64,000 nucleotides of DNA from Phycisphaerales bacterium (GTDB taxonomy: Bacteria; Planctomycetota; Phycisphaerae; Phycisphaerales; SM1A02). Of this stretch, positions 27,577 to 36,742 are shown in pieces. A program made the position numbers and the translations under genes. Where the stretch lies: the NCBI GenBank assembly GCA_022446905.1, contig JAKVBT010000012.1:4885-68884 (forward strand), in the 5' to 3' direction. The notes under the pieces are model-generated. The model worked only from the letters and a program-made list of their open reading frames with translations, made no database searches and had not been told where the DNA came from. The first letter of the stretch is position 1. Every line of letters starts with the position of its first letter.

Positions 27577-29772
27577 TCAGTCTTGATCGTCCTCCTCTTC
27601 CTGACCGTAGCTTGCCATGACCTCGTAGTTACGACGGAAGTAGCCGCCAATTGCCTGGCGCGGCCGATTCAGCACCGCGCCAAGGAATTCGGCCGAAGCC
27701 TCATTCAACTCACGCGCAAGCCGGGCGATCAGGCCACGTTCCTCTTGATTGGCACGAACCACAAGTATGGCCGCATCGGAACGCATCGCAACTTGTGTCG
27801 CATCTGATGCCGCCACTGCTGGCGCGACGTCAATCAATACGTAATCAAAGCGTGTACGCAGTTCAGCAAGCACACCTGCGAGTCGTTCATCATCAAGCCG
27901 CTCAGGAAGACGACAAGAGACTGTGCCAGCAGGAACAACCGCAACCTTCGAAGCAGTCTTAATAGCTGCCTCATCAATCGTTGAAGAACCCGCCAAGAGA
28001 TCACCTAACCCAGTTGCATCATTGGATAGGCCAAACATCTCACCTGCATATGGTCGTCTAAAGTTTGCATCAACCATACAGACGGAATGCCCCTTCGCCA
28101 CTATCGCCAAGGCGAGATTGCCACACAGAGTGGTGGTGCCTGCGCCGGGCATTCCACCAGCAACCATCAGCGTAGAGTGCCCCTGATGTGACATCCCTCG
28201 CAACACCACTGTCGCCAGTTGCCTGACGGACTCGGCAGTCACACCCGACGGATGCTCAGCGAGAATCAACTCCGCATCCTCGGGTTCGGCTGGATCATCA
28301 TCAATATCAGCTACTGCACCCAACACAGTGACACCTGGAATGACTGCGAGGTCCGCGATCGACCGGACACGCTTCTCCGTCAACTCCCTCAAGAAGATCC
28401 AACCGAGATACCCCGCAAAACACACAAGGACCCCACCAGGTATCACAATCTCAGCCCGTGGGAAACTTGGCTCGCGCGGCAATTCTGCAGGTCCAACCTG
28501 TCGTACCCGCGAGGCATCTGATCGCAGTTTCATCAAGCGGAGTGCTCGGAGCAATTGAGCAGACTCATCACGCTGCAGTTCCAAGTTCTCACGCTGTGTC
28601 TTGAAATACTGGTATTGAGATGTGTCCGCTGCAAGGTCCCTGAGCAGACCATCCTTAGCCTCAAGTTCATTTTCTAAAGAGGAAATGACTTTCTCAAGCC
28701 GTTCTCTCTCTGAAGACAATGTCCTCATCCTTGCTGTCAGATTACGCTGCAGCAACTCCTCTTCTTTGAGCCGAATCTGCTCAGTGAGCCCGCGCACCTG
28801 GCGCTCAATTTGTCGCACCTGAGGCGTGTCTTCATTGAACTTCTCACGAAGTGAACGTTCTTCAGCTCGAAGAATCTCAAGTCGATTGAACTGCTGAACG
28901 AGGGTTGGGTCCATATGCGCCTCAACCTCGTCCTCCTCTGTGGGCTCCATTGTCCCTTCAACCTTCATGGCCGTTTGCTGATACTGGGTCTTGGCAGAAG
29001 TCAACAACCTTTGCGATTCTGCCAATGATGTTGCGAGCGCTTCGACTTCCAAAGCAGCCTGAGAGAATCGAGGATCGTCCAGTGTGGTAATACCCTTTTC
29101 CACAATGAATGAATTGATCTGCTCGCCAATATCCTGCAATGCAAGCAAGACCAGTCGCTCTTGCTCACGAAAGACTGTTTCATTAGAGGCGAACTGCTGA
29201 TCATCAAGCCGCTTTAACTTACGAATGTAGGATGCAGCCACAGCATCCAGCACAACTGGCACATCCGTAGCAACATGCCAAGACCAACGAATGGCAAAGA
29301 GATTGGTTCCACGAAGAACTGGCGTGCGAAGCGTATCCTCCAATTCGTCGACAGCCTGAGCCACCTGAGGCTGGCCAGTCGTTGGGTCAATAAACCACGT
29401 CTGCATCCAGTTGGTAGCAACTACCGCGGGGCTCTCCAATGCGGTAGAGAGAACATCACGTTGCATCAGCAACGCTGTCTGCGTTCGTGCCACACGCTCC
29501 ACTTCTTCATCCTTCAGCGCTTCGGCCGTACCAATGTCTGTAGATTCCGCTAGGCCAGGACGTACTTCAAACAACACCTCTGAGGAGAACAGCGGATACA
29601 AACGCCCAAAAAGTAAGAACGCCGCAGCACCTACAAAGCCTCCGATGATCAGCGAGGCAAGAAGGCCGACAATGTGTTGCCGCACCACACGCACTGGGTC
29701 GATTGTGGGCCGCCGCTGCGGCGCCGCCATGGGGCGAGAGCGTTGGCCGGGCGGGATTGGTGCGGTACTCAT
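27577..29772 (-). CDS. Wzc-like polysaccharide co-polymerase and tyrosine kinase with altered Walker A
   Basis: A 731-residue inner-membrane protein controlling chain length. A Wzz domain spans roughly residues 25-170 with a first helix (HIVGLLASLIIGGFVGAAAF), a long coiled coil covers about 180-410, the second helix precedes residue 465, and a cytosolic BY-kinase domain fills 500-731. The kinase has Walker A' VDANFRRPYAGE and Walker B YVLIDVAPA, but the Walker A reads MPGAGTTTLCGNL, with Thr in place of the catalytic Lys. The C-terminus carries three tyrosines (GGYFRRNYEVMASYGQ) as in autokinases. The Lys loss questions normal ATP hydrolysis, although related planctomycete proteins may use this variant. 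Confidence 0.9.
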   Translation of the reverse strand: MSTAPIPPGQRSRPMAAPQRRPTIDPVRVVRQHIVGLLASLIIGGFVGAAAFLLFGRLYPLFSSEVLFEVRPGLAESTDIGTAEALKDEEVERVARTQTALLMQRDVLSTALESPAVVATNWMQTWFIDPTTGQPQVAQAVDELEDTLRTPVLRGTNLFAIRWSWHVATDVPVVLDAVAASYIRKLKRLDDQQFASNETVFREQERLVLLALQDIGEQINSFIVEKGITTLDDPRFSQAALEVEALATSLAESQRLLTSAKTQYQQTAMKVEGTMEPTEEDEVEAHMDPTLVQQFNRLEILRAEERSLREKFNEDTPQVRQIERQVRGLTEQIRLKEEELLQRNLTARMRTLSSERERLEKVISSLENELEAKDGLLRDLAADTSQYQYFKTQRENLELQRDESAQLLRALRLMKLRSDASRVRQVGPAELPREPSFPRAEIVIPGGVLVCFAGYLGWIFLRELTEKRVRSIADLAVIPGVTVLGAVADIDDDPAEPEDAELILAEHPSGVTAESVRQLATVVLRGMSHQGHSTLMVAGGMPGAGTTTLCGNLALAIVAKGHSVCMVDANFRRPYAGEMFGLSNDATGLGDLLAGSSTIDEAAIKTASKVAVVPAGTVSCRLPERLDDERLAGVLAELRTRFDYVLIDVAPAVAASDATQVAMRSDAAILVVRANQEERGLIARLARELNEASAEFLGAVLNRPRQAIGGYFRRNYEVMASYGQEEEDDQD

Positions 29773-29807
29773 TGCTGATTCCTCATGCGGGTGAAGGGTC
29801 TCATGAC

Positions 29808-32800
29808 TCAGCGCCCTGCGTCAAGCGACTTGCGAACTTCCTCAATCTGCTGCTGCATCGGTTGATCTGAGGCAAGATGATCAGCCTGAAGGAGGTGGTC
29901 TCTTGCCTCGTCAAACCGCCCTTCTGCAACAAGAATACGAGCCATGTGAAGATGCCCGGAGGCACTTGGCTGCTGACGGATCGATTGTGATACCTGATCT
30001 TTACCCTGAGCCTGCAAACCGGCATTCCAAGCAGTCCATCCTGCAGTGTCCAGAACTCGAGAATCTCGAGGCTGCAGCGAAATAGCCTTCTCCATATAGG
30101 GCATCGCGTCCTTTGCCCGATCCAGCCGGTCTGTCATGAGTTCCGCCAAATTCAACATAGATTCAATGTCGTTGGGATTGAGCCCCAACAGGGTCTGGCG
30201 AGCAATCGCGGCTTTCTCGTAGCGACCGGTTAACTCATGAATGGTCGCCATGGTGTCGACAAATGATGGGTTCCGAGGCGACAACTGAACCGCTTGTGCC
30301 GCATACACCTCTGCCTCCTCGGGCTTCTGCATAGTCGTTGCCAGAAGATAGGCGTAGTTATTGAGCGCAGTTGGGTCATTTGGTGACAGTTCAACTAATC
30401 GGAAGAAGGCATCGGCTGCTGCAGGCGCATCATCATTCCGCAAGTGCAATGAACCCAGGTACTGGAGATCGATAATGAGTTGCTTATCGTTTGCCTTCGC
30501 GATGGCCTCATTTTGATACTGGATTGCCAATGTCAAATCTTCTGGTTGGCCACGAAGACCATAAAATCTTGCGAGGCCGCGATGATCCCATTTGGTCTTG
30601 TTGCCAGCAGTTACCTCCTCAACTATTGCCACAGCGTCACTGTCAGATCCACTGGGGTAGAGAGCATACAAGTCCTCATACCAACTGATGAGAGTCACCG
30701 GAAATTCTGCATCCGCTGCAATTGATTGATCGTATGCAGCGCGTGCTTCACGCAATGATTCGCGGCTTCGTGAGGCCAGCCCAAGACCCGACTCCGCACG
30801 AGCTCTCAACCCAATGAGACGTCCACTTTCGGGGAATTCTGCACGATGATTGGCAATCGCGGCCATAGCCGCTTCATAGTCCCACTCACGAGTCGTCAAA
30901 GTCGCATTTGTAAGCGCCATGAGTCGCCGCCTGGTTGGCTCCAAATCCCAAGCGCTGATGTACGCCGTTGTCGCATCCTTAATACTTTCTGGATAATTCA
31001 CAAGAAAGTCTCCAAGCAAGCCATGCCAGTAAGGATCTCGTGGCGACTGCGCAATCGCAGAGCGAATCGTATTGATGGCCCTCGTTGGAGCACCTGCCGC
31101 CTGATGCGTATTTACCAAAGCTCGTCGAACGTCCCGATTTCCAGGCTGACGCCTCAAAAAGGCCTCAAGGTCGAGAACCGCCCGGCGGGGTTCACCCATC
31201 GCAACGAGTACTTCAGCGCGAGACGTCACGAGATCCGGATCTTGACTCGCCACTTCCATCCCAGCATCTGCATAACGCAGTGCTTCTTCAAGTAATGCGC
31301 GATTCAGCGTTCTAGCATGCTCACGGATCAACGACTGAATCATCGCTGCGTATGGGGCTGCTCGCGTAGGCTCAATCTGACTGGCTCGGTCTAAAGCCTC
31401 GCGGTAATTCTTGGCTGCTGTAGCAACGCCTTCCGCATTACCTTGAGCCTCCGCCTGTTGTCCGCGCTGCAAGGCCACACCAGCAGTCAAATTCGCAACC
31501 TGATAGTTGTCTGGATTCTCTTCTTCCAGGTCTTGAAGCAGGCTTTCTGCCTCGTCAAGTTGCCTGAGTTGTAAGAGGCAATCGACAATTCGAAGGCGGG
31601 CATCCAAGTCACCAATCTTTTCCGCAACACCACGAAGGTATGGAAGCGCCTCATCACACTCCCCTGACTCATGTAGGGCGAATGCAAGTTGGGTATCGAT
31701 ATCCAGAAGTTTCGGATTCTGTGACTCTCTGTACTTGAGAAGGATCTTCTTCGCGTCCCATCCACGATCTGAATTCGAAAGCAATGAGGCGGCCCGAAGC
31801 ACATTCGGCACAAACTCGTCATCACTTTGATTTGCATCAAGGAATCGGGTCAGTCGCGGAAGCATCTCTTCACGTCGACCAACCTCACGCAGCAAGGTGG
31901 CATGCTGAAGAGCCCGCAACATTGTCGGATCATCTTCATCGCCCAATGCATCGACAATCTGTTCAATCGCGTCCAGCCACTCTAACTTCAGTGTGTTGAG
32001 TAATTCGGCCTGCCTTCTGGAGTCCAGCGCTAACCACTCACGCCCAGTAAACCTTGGACGACCAACTGAATCGAGCATCAATGAGAATTCCGGCTCATAG
32101 GATGCGAGGAGCCCTGCATACCACATAGAAGCCGCCGGGTCATCTGGGGAAGCAAGCCAATCACGCTTCCGCTCAGCCAATGCCTTTTGCTTGGAGCCAT
32201 ACGCGGCCTCAATCTGCAACCATTGATTGCGCAAATCCATATCCTGTGGCGCACGAGCAGATGCTTCTGCAAGCAAGATCACTGCGCGGCTTGGATCTCC
32301 TCCTTGCATAAGGTGCATCGCAGTGAGTTGCCGCAGAGATTCCAAGTCGGATGGGTCGCGCCGTACCGCTGTATCAAGAGCGATCTTGGCCTCCTCTAAA
32401 TCACCAGCACCGCGCATTGAACGGCCAAGGGTGATCCAAGTTTGATTCCGCCAAGGCGCCTCCTCAGTCGCTCGGCGAGCTGCTGTTGCTGCTGATTCAT
32501 ACAGCCCCTGCGCTTGCTCCGATCGTCCTTCGAACTCCGCAACTTCGGCTTGACGCAGATACCAACGCGCCTCAGCCAGATTGCCACCAGCTTGGTCGAC
32601 ATCGCTCTCGCGAGCAAACTCCACCAGCATTTCAGCCTCATCAAACTTCTGTTCTTTAAGCAGGTCCTCAAACACAATCGCAAATGCGCCAGTATTGCTC
32701 TTTGACAAGGCCATCACGTCTGCAGACATCTCCTCCGCCGCAGCTCTCGCCCTTGCGACAATTTCGAGATTCTCTGCTGCCGACTTAGGATCTGATGTCT

Positions 32801-34898
32801 GCTCAGCCGCCATCAATTCACGCGACTCTGCTAACACTATTAAACCGGCATAGATCGTCACCAGCTTGTCATCATCCGACAGGTTTCTTGACTCCACCAT
32901 TGCTGACACACGAGAAACTGGATCTGGATTTTCGAGAGTTAGTTTGACGTTCTTCAACAAATCACTATCAGGCGATAGTGAAAGAGCATGATTCAACGTA
33001 ACCAGCGCTTCCTCTATTCGATCCAACTTGGCTTGAGTCAGAGCCAGTGCAGACAAAAGGCGAACATCGTCGGGGTGCTCTAGGGCAAACGACTGAAGCA
33101 GGTCAAGCGCTGCAGAAATTTGACCTTCTCGATCCAGAAGATCGGCCTGAGCAATTGCCTTCAAGATCGGATCACGAATTTCATCTGGCTGGGGCGCTTG
33201 GCCTCCGCTCGATTCCAGAGCCACACGTACAGATTCTTCAACTCGAGCCACATCAGGGTTTGATTCGCGGACTGAAGACGGAATTGCCTCAAGGATCACC
33301 AAGGCCTCTTCATAATCGCGCATTCGAACATACAAGGAAGCCAATAAGAGACGATTTTGTGAGAGTCGAGGCGCCGCCGCTATCGCTTGCTTCAATCGCT
33401 CTGCCGCCAGCCCAGGCTGGCCGATCTGCTCCAGCGAGTCAGCTGCAATTCGATAGATCTCTGCTGGCAAGGTATTGGTTCGCCGAATGGCCTCCTCCAG
33501 CGCACGTACTGTTTTGGAGTACTCACCATTCTGATACGCAATACGTCCGTCTGCGACGAGAATGAGAGGATGCTCCTGATCTCCATCAAGCAATCCAACG
33601 AGCACATCTCGCGCCTCACTTGAGGCTGCCGCCAGTTCTGCCGAATCAGCCTCTGATCGGCGGTCAATAAGTACCTCTAGGATCTCATTTGCTGCTCGGA
33701 CTCGGCTCGCAGCCTGCAAGAACGAGTTCATAGACACAGGGAGTGTCTCGCCGTCCAACACCTCCTGAGCCCACTTCGCTGATTCTTCGAGATCGCCAAC
33801 TTCGCGGGAAGTACTGGCCAAGCGCACCATCATGTCAAAATCACGAGGATGAATCTCTAACCATGCTTGCATGATGGCCTGAGAACGCTCATCGCCATTA
33901 TCCAAATCGATCATTTCAAGAAACTGCAACAAGTCGAGCACATGATGCCGCGAGATTGAGCTCAGCTGACCTTGCACAATGGCCTCTGCTTGTTCGAGTC
34001 GATCATTGAGTTGAACAAGTGCAGACTCGATGTCCTCCCGACCACGGGCGTCGGCGAGCAACTCATGAATGTATAGATGGCGGATCACTGCCAGAAGGGT
34101 CGCAACTCCTTCGGGATTCGAATCGATGGCGCGATCATAGGTCTCCTGAGCCATCTCAAGATTGATGCTTTCCTGCCTCGTGTTGCCCTGTAATCCCAAC
34201 CTTCGAGCGACGGCCATGCGACCGAATGCAAGGTGGGCCATTCCTTCATCGCTGTTTGGCTCTAACTCGACATAGCGCGTAAGTTCCGCTTCGCCGGGAA
34301 AACGAACATGACCAGTTTCATCGACATCTCCAAGGAAGTCGTTCTCCCCCATGCGCATCTTGGCCACGCCATTCAAGAACAACAGACGATTGCCCAGCGG
34401 CGTACCCTCAGCACGATGTCGACTCAGTATCTCTGTCTGTCGTTCCAGCCCCGCCCACAGTTGTGACTGACCAGTGTTCCATGCAGCCTGATGCCATTCT
34501 TCCATTGCCTCCTCAAACGCAACGTCGTTCGACGGCACCAGATTGGCCCTCTGCCCTAAGGCATGGAGGTACTCCGGATACAACTCAGCAGCACGCTCTC
34601 GACTCTCTGGAATGTAGACACGATACGCATTCACTCGCTTCTGATGCGCCTCTGCGTTTCCCGGCTCATGTTTCAAAGCCCGGCCATAGTGCTTTAGGGC
34701 ACTGAGGTACTTGCCCTCTTCAACGCGTGCATCACCAGCCGCCAAATTGCGAGATACCCCGCTCTGGATCTGTAGATATACCAGCCCTGCTCCAATGCCA
34801 AAAAGTATGACTGCGCTGAGGCCAATAATGCTCAAGAGCCGCTTATTTACCTGACGCTTCTTTGACTTGCGACCCTTACGGGATTTCTTGGTGCTCAT
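29808..34898 (-). CDS. Giant TPR-repeat membrane protein of the exosortase/polysaccharide locus
   Basis: A 1696-residue protein with a very basic cytoplasmic N-terminus (STKKSRKGRKSKKRQVNKR), one membrane helix (LLSIIGLSAVILFGIGAGLV) and then tens of TPR-like helix pairs over the whole length, for example YLSALKHYGRALKHEPGNAE and VLDTAGWTAWNAG. It is probably periplasmic beyond residue 43. Size, position between the exosortase and the Wzc-like kinase, and composition match the large TPR proteins (PrsT-like) of exosortase/EPS systems. It would scaffold polymerisation or export. I cannot count repeats exactly by eye. Confidence 0.85.
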   Translation of the reverse strand: MSTKKSRKGRKSKKRQVNKRLLSIIGLSAVILFGIGAGLVYLQIQSGVSRNLAAGDARVEEGKYLSALKHYGRALKHEPGNAEAHQKRVNAYRVYIPESRERAAELYPEYLHALGQRANLVPSNDVAFEEAMEEWHQAAWNTGQSQLWAGLERQTEILSRHRAEGTPLGNRLLFLNGVAKMRMGENDFLGDVDETGHVRFPGEAELTRYVELEPNSDEGMAHLAFGRMAVARRLGLQGNTRQESINLEMAQETYDRAIDSNPEGVATLLAVIRHLYIHELLADARGREDIESALVQLNDRLEQAEAIVQGQLSSISRHHVLDLLQFLEMIDLDNGDERSQAIMQAWLEIHPRDFDMMVRLASTSREVGDLEESAKWAQEVLDGETLPVSMNSFLQAASRVRAANEILEVLIDRRSEADSAELAAASSEARDVLVGLLDGDQEHPLILVADGRIAYQNGEYSKTVRALEEAIRRTNTLPAEIYRIAADSLEQIGQPGLAAERLKQAIAAAPRLSQNRLLLASLYVRMRDYEEALVILEAIPSSVRESNPDVARVEESVRVALESSGGQAPQPDEIRDPILKAIAQADLLDREGQISAALDLLQSFALEHPDDVRLLSALALTQAKLDRIEEALVTLNHALSLSPDSDLLKNVKLTLENPDPVSRVSAMVESRNLSDDDKLVTIYAGLIVLAESRELMAAEQTSDPKSAAENLEIVARARAAAEEMSADVMALSKSNTGAFAIVFEDLLKEQKFDEAEMLVEFARESDVDQAGGNLAEARWYLRQAEVAEFEGRSEQAQGLYESAATAARRATEEAPWRNQTWITLGRSMRGAGDLEEAKIALDTAVRRDPSDLESLRQLTAMHLMQGGDPSRAVILLAEASARAPQDMDLRNQWLQIEAAYGSKQKALAERKRDWLASPDDPAASMWYAGLLASYEPEFSLMLDSVGRPRFTGREWLALDSRRQAELLNTLKLEWLDAIEQIVDALGDEDDPTMLRALQHATLLREVGRREEMLPRLTRFLDANQSDDEFVPNVLRAASLLSNSDRGWDAKKILLKYRESQNPKLLDIDTQLAFALHESGECDEALPYLRGVAEKIGDLDARLRIVDCLLQLRQLDEAESLLQDLEEENPDNYQVANLTAGVALQRGQQAEAQGNAEGVATAAKNYREALDRASQIEPTRAAPYAAMIQSLIREHARTLNRALLEEALRYADAGMEVASQDPDLVTSRAEVLVAMGEPRRAVLDLEAFLRRQPGNRDVRRALVNTHQAAGAPTRAINTIRSAIAQSPRDPYWHGLLGDFLVNYPESIKDATTAYISAWDLEPTRRRLMALTNATLTTREWDYEAAMAAIANHRAEFPESGRLIGLRARAESGLGLASRSRESLREARAAYDQSIAADAEFPVTLISWYEDLYALYPSGSDSDAVAIVEEVTAGNKTKWDHRGLARFYGLRGQPEDLTLAIQYQNEAIAKANDKQLIIDLQYLGSLHLRNDDAPAAADAFFRLVELSPNDPTALNNYAYLLATTMQKPEEAEVYAAQAVQLSPRNPSFVDTMATIHELTGRYEKAAIARQTLLGLNPNDIESMLNLAELMTDRLDRAKDAMPYMEKAISLQPRDSRVLDTAGWTAWNAGLQAQGKDQVSQSIRQQPSASGHLHMARILVAEGRFDEARDHLLQADHLASDQPMQQQIEEVRKSLDAGR

Positions 34899-34903
34899 GT
34901 TCT

Positions 34904-36733
34904 TTAGGGTTCCGTTGATACAACTTGCTGGCTCTGCACATCAGGCCAGTCGGGCAGCAGCCGCATCACATGCGGCAGCATAGGCGCGAGAAATTCCGAC
35001 GAGTACTCCACAAACTCCTCAGTACCGAAAGATTGATCGCCAGTCGCGACCAATTGAATCTTGCAGTAGTAAGCATATTTTTCTCCACCAGTGAATGCAG
35101 TCATCTTGACCCCACTGGGGGAAGCACACCAGCGACCATTGGCGACAAAAAAGTAGCCAGCATGTATACGGCCGTCTGGATTCTTAGGATCTCTAAACTC
35201 GATGTGTCGATACAGTTGTGGGCCAACCGGCAGATGGATGCGCTGCGATTCGCCAGTCAGTGGGTCTTCCAATAAAACATGCGGCACCGCTTGACCATTA
35301 ATTTGATGGCGATCATCTACTAACCAGTCAGATGCCACCATTTCAAATGGTCGATTCTCCGGGGCAGGTGATTGCTGCACCTTTCCCCCTGCCTCAATGC
35401 ACCGATCTGGCACATGAGGAACTGAATCGACCTGGCCGGTGTAATACGCCACGTGAAACTGCACTGGAGGGAGTTCCGGACGATCCTGATTGACATAGAT
35501 ACGACTGATATAACTCTTCGTGCCCAACTGTTCAGTTGTCGCAGTATCAAGTTGAAGATCCTGAACCATCTGCCAAGAACCAAGTGTTGACGGCGTCAAG
35601 GAGATTGGATGCCGAAGAGCGATTGGCTCGCTGCGTAAATGCACATTGAGCCACGATGCGACGGCCTGAAAGGCAGCGCCGCCAATGACTAGCAGGACTA
35701 CTGAACTGATAAAGACCGTAGACAGGCGACCTGCAAACCGAATCTCAAGGGGTTGATCATCCGCGGCGGTGGACTCAACATCATCTTCTTCAACCAGAAC
35801 AACATGTTTGAGAACCCACATGACTCCGAGGTAAATGAAGAAGGCGGGGATCAACCAGAGCATGCCAATCATCGAATGAAAGTCGCCTGCGGCAAATCCC
35901 GAGTCATAAGTTGCCAGGATGCCAAGTGTCATGACCCGAAATATGTTGATGATGATGGCTGTCGGTATGGCCGCCAGCACAAGAAGCACACGCTGCCACA
36001 AAGTGTCTAGCCCGCTCCAAGCCATTGCAACACCGAGCGCAAGAAAGGCCACAAGCATGCGCATGCCACTGCATGCTTCTGCGACATTGACTGGAACATC
36101 TCGACCATCGTCAAATATGTGAATGGTGTGCCCATCGCGAGAAACGTCAAAACCAATCATGGCGAGACCAAACTCGGCGCCATGAGTGGCAATGCCCTGA
36201 AGCCGAAACGTCAGCACTTCAAGCAAGCCCTGCGAGATCGTCTGGCTAAAGATCACCAAATACGCCACTGGAAACCACAGCCACCGCATCGCACGCCAAC
36301 CACAAAATGCAAGTACCAAGCCAAAGATCACAAGGCCAACACCAGCGCCTTGGAAATTGTGATGCCGAGCCCATACCGGCCCAAGAGAAACAAGACTGAA
36401 CCAAGCAATACCCATCAATACAAGCAGAAGGCCAATGAAACTTGGCCTAAACGGCTCTGCCAGAATCCTCCTGCGACTGACCCAGACAAACCACCCGGCA
36501 ATGAATGGGATGACCAGCGTGTGACCCCAGTCCGCCTGAAACTCGATTGCAAACCTCACCTGCCGCTCAAGAAAGATCCAAAAGACAGCAATGAAGACCA
36601 CTAGCAAGATCAAACCATGCGCAAAGAAACGCTGAGGCGTAATGGCTCTTGCCATCTCCTGAGGAATCGGCGGAATGCTGAGCGGATCGGTCATCGAATC
36701 GTTGCAGCGAACACTGTTGTCTGTATGAGCCAC
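34904..36733 (-). CDS. Exosortase fused to EpsI-type domain
   Basis: A 609-residue protein whose first 310 residues have about eight membrane helices and the exosortase catalytic triad: Cys221 in VAEACSGMRML, Arg266 in IINIFRVMTLG and His286 in GDFHSMIGMLW. After an acidic cytosolic loop comes another helix (VFISSVVLLVIGGAAFQAV) and an EpsI-like periplasmic domain with YYTGQVDSVPHVPDRCIEAG. Exosortases cleave C-terminal PEP-CTERM-like sorting signals; EpsI domains accompany them in polysaccharide loci. I see no protein with such a signal in the window. The start is GTG at 36733; the ATG at 36694 is an alternative. Confidence 0.9.
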   Translation of the reverse strand: MAHTDNSVRCNDSMTDPLSIPPIPQEMARAITPQRFFAHGLILLVVFIAVFWIFLERQVRFAIEFQADWGHTLVIPFIAGWFVWVSRRRILAEPFRPSFIGLLLVLMGIAWFSLVSLGPVWARHHNFQGAGVGLVIFGLVLAFCGWRAMRWLWFPVAYLVIFSQTISQGLLEVLTFRLQGIATHGAEFGLAMIGFDVSRDGHTIHIFDDGRDVPVNVAEACSGMRMLVAFLALGVAMAWSGLDTLWQRVLLVLAAIPTAIIINIFRVMTLGILATYDSGFAAGDFHSMIGMLWLIPAFFIYLGVMWVLKHVVLVEEDDVESTAADDQPLEIRFAGRLSTVFISSVVLLVIGGAAFQAVASWLNVHLRSEPIALRHPISLTPSTLGSWQMVQDLQLDTATTEQLGTKSYISRIYVNQDRPELPPVQFHVAYYTGQVDSVPHVPDRCIEAGGKVQQSPAPENRPFEMVASDWLVDDRHQINGQAVPHVLLEDPLTGESQRIHLPVGPQLYRHIEFRDPKNPDGRIHAGYFFVANGRWCASPSGVKMTAFTGGEKYAYYCKIQLVATGDQSFGTEEFVEYSSEFLAPMLPHVMRLLPDWPDVQSQQVVSTEP

Positions 36734-36742
36734 ATCACGCTA

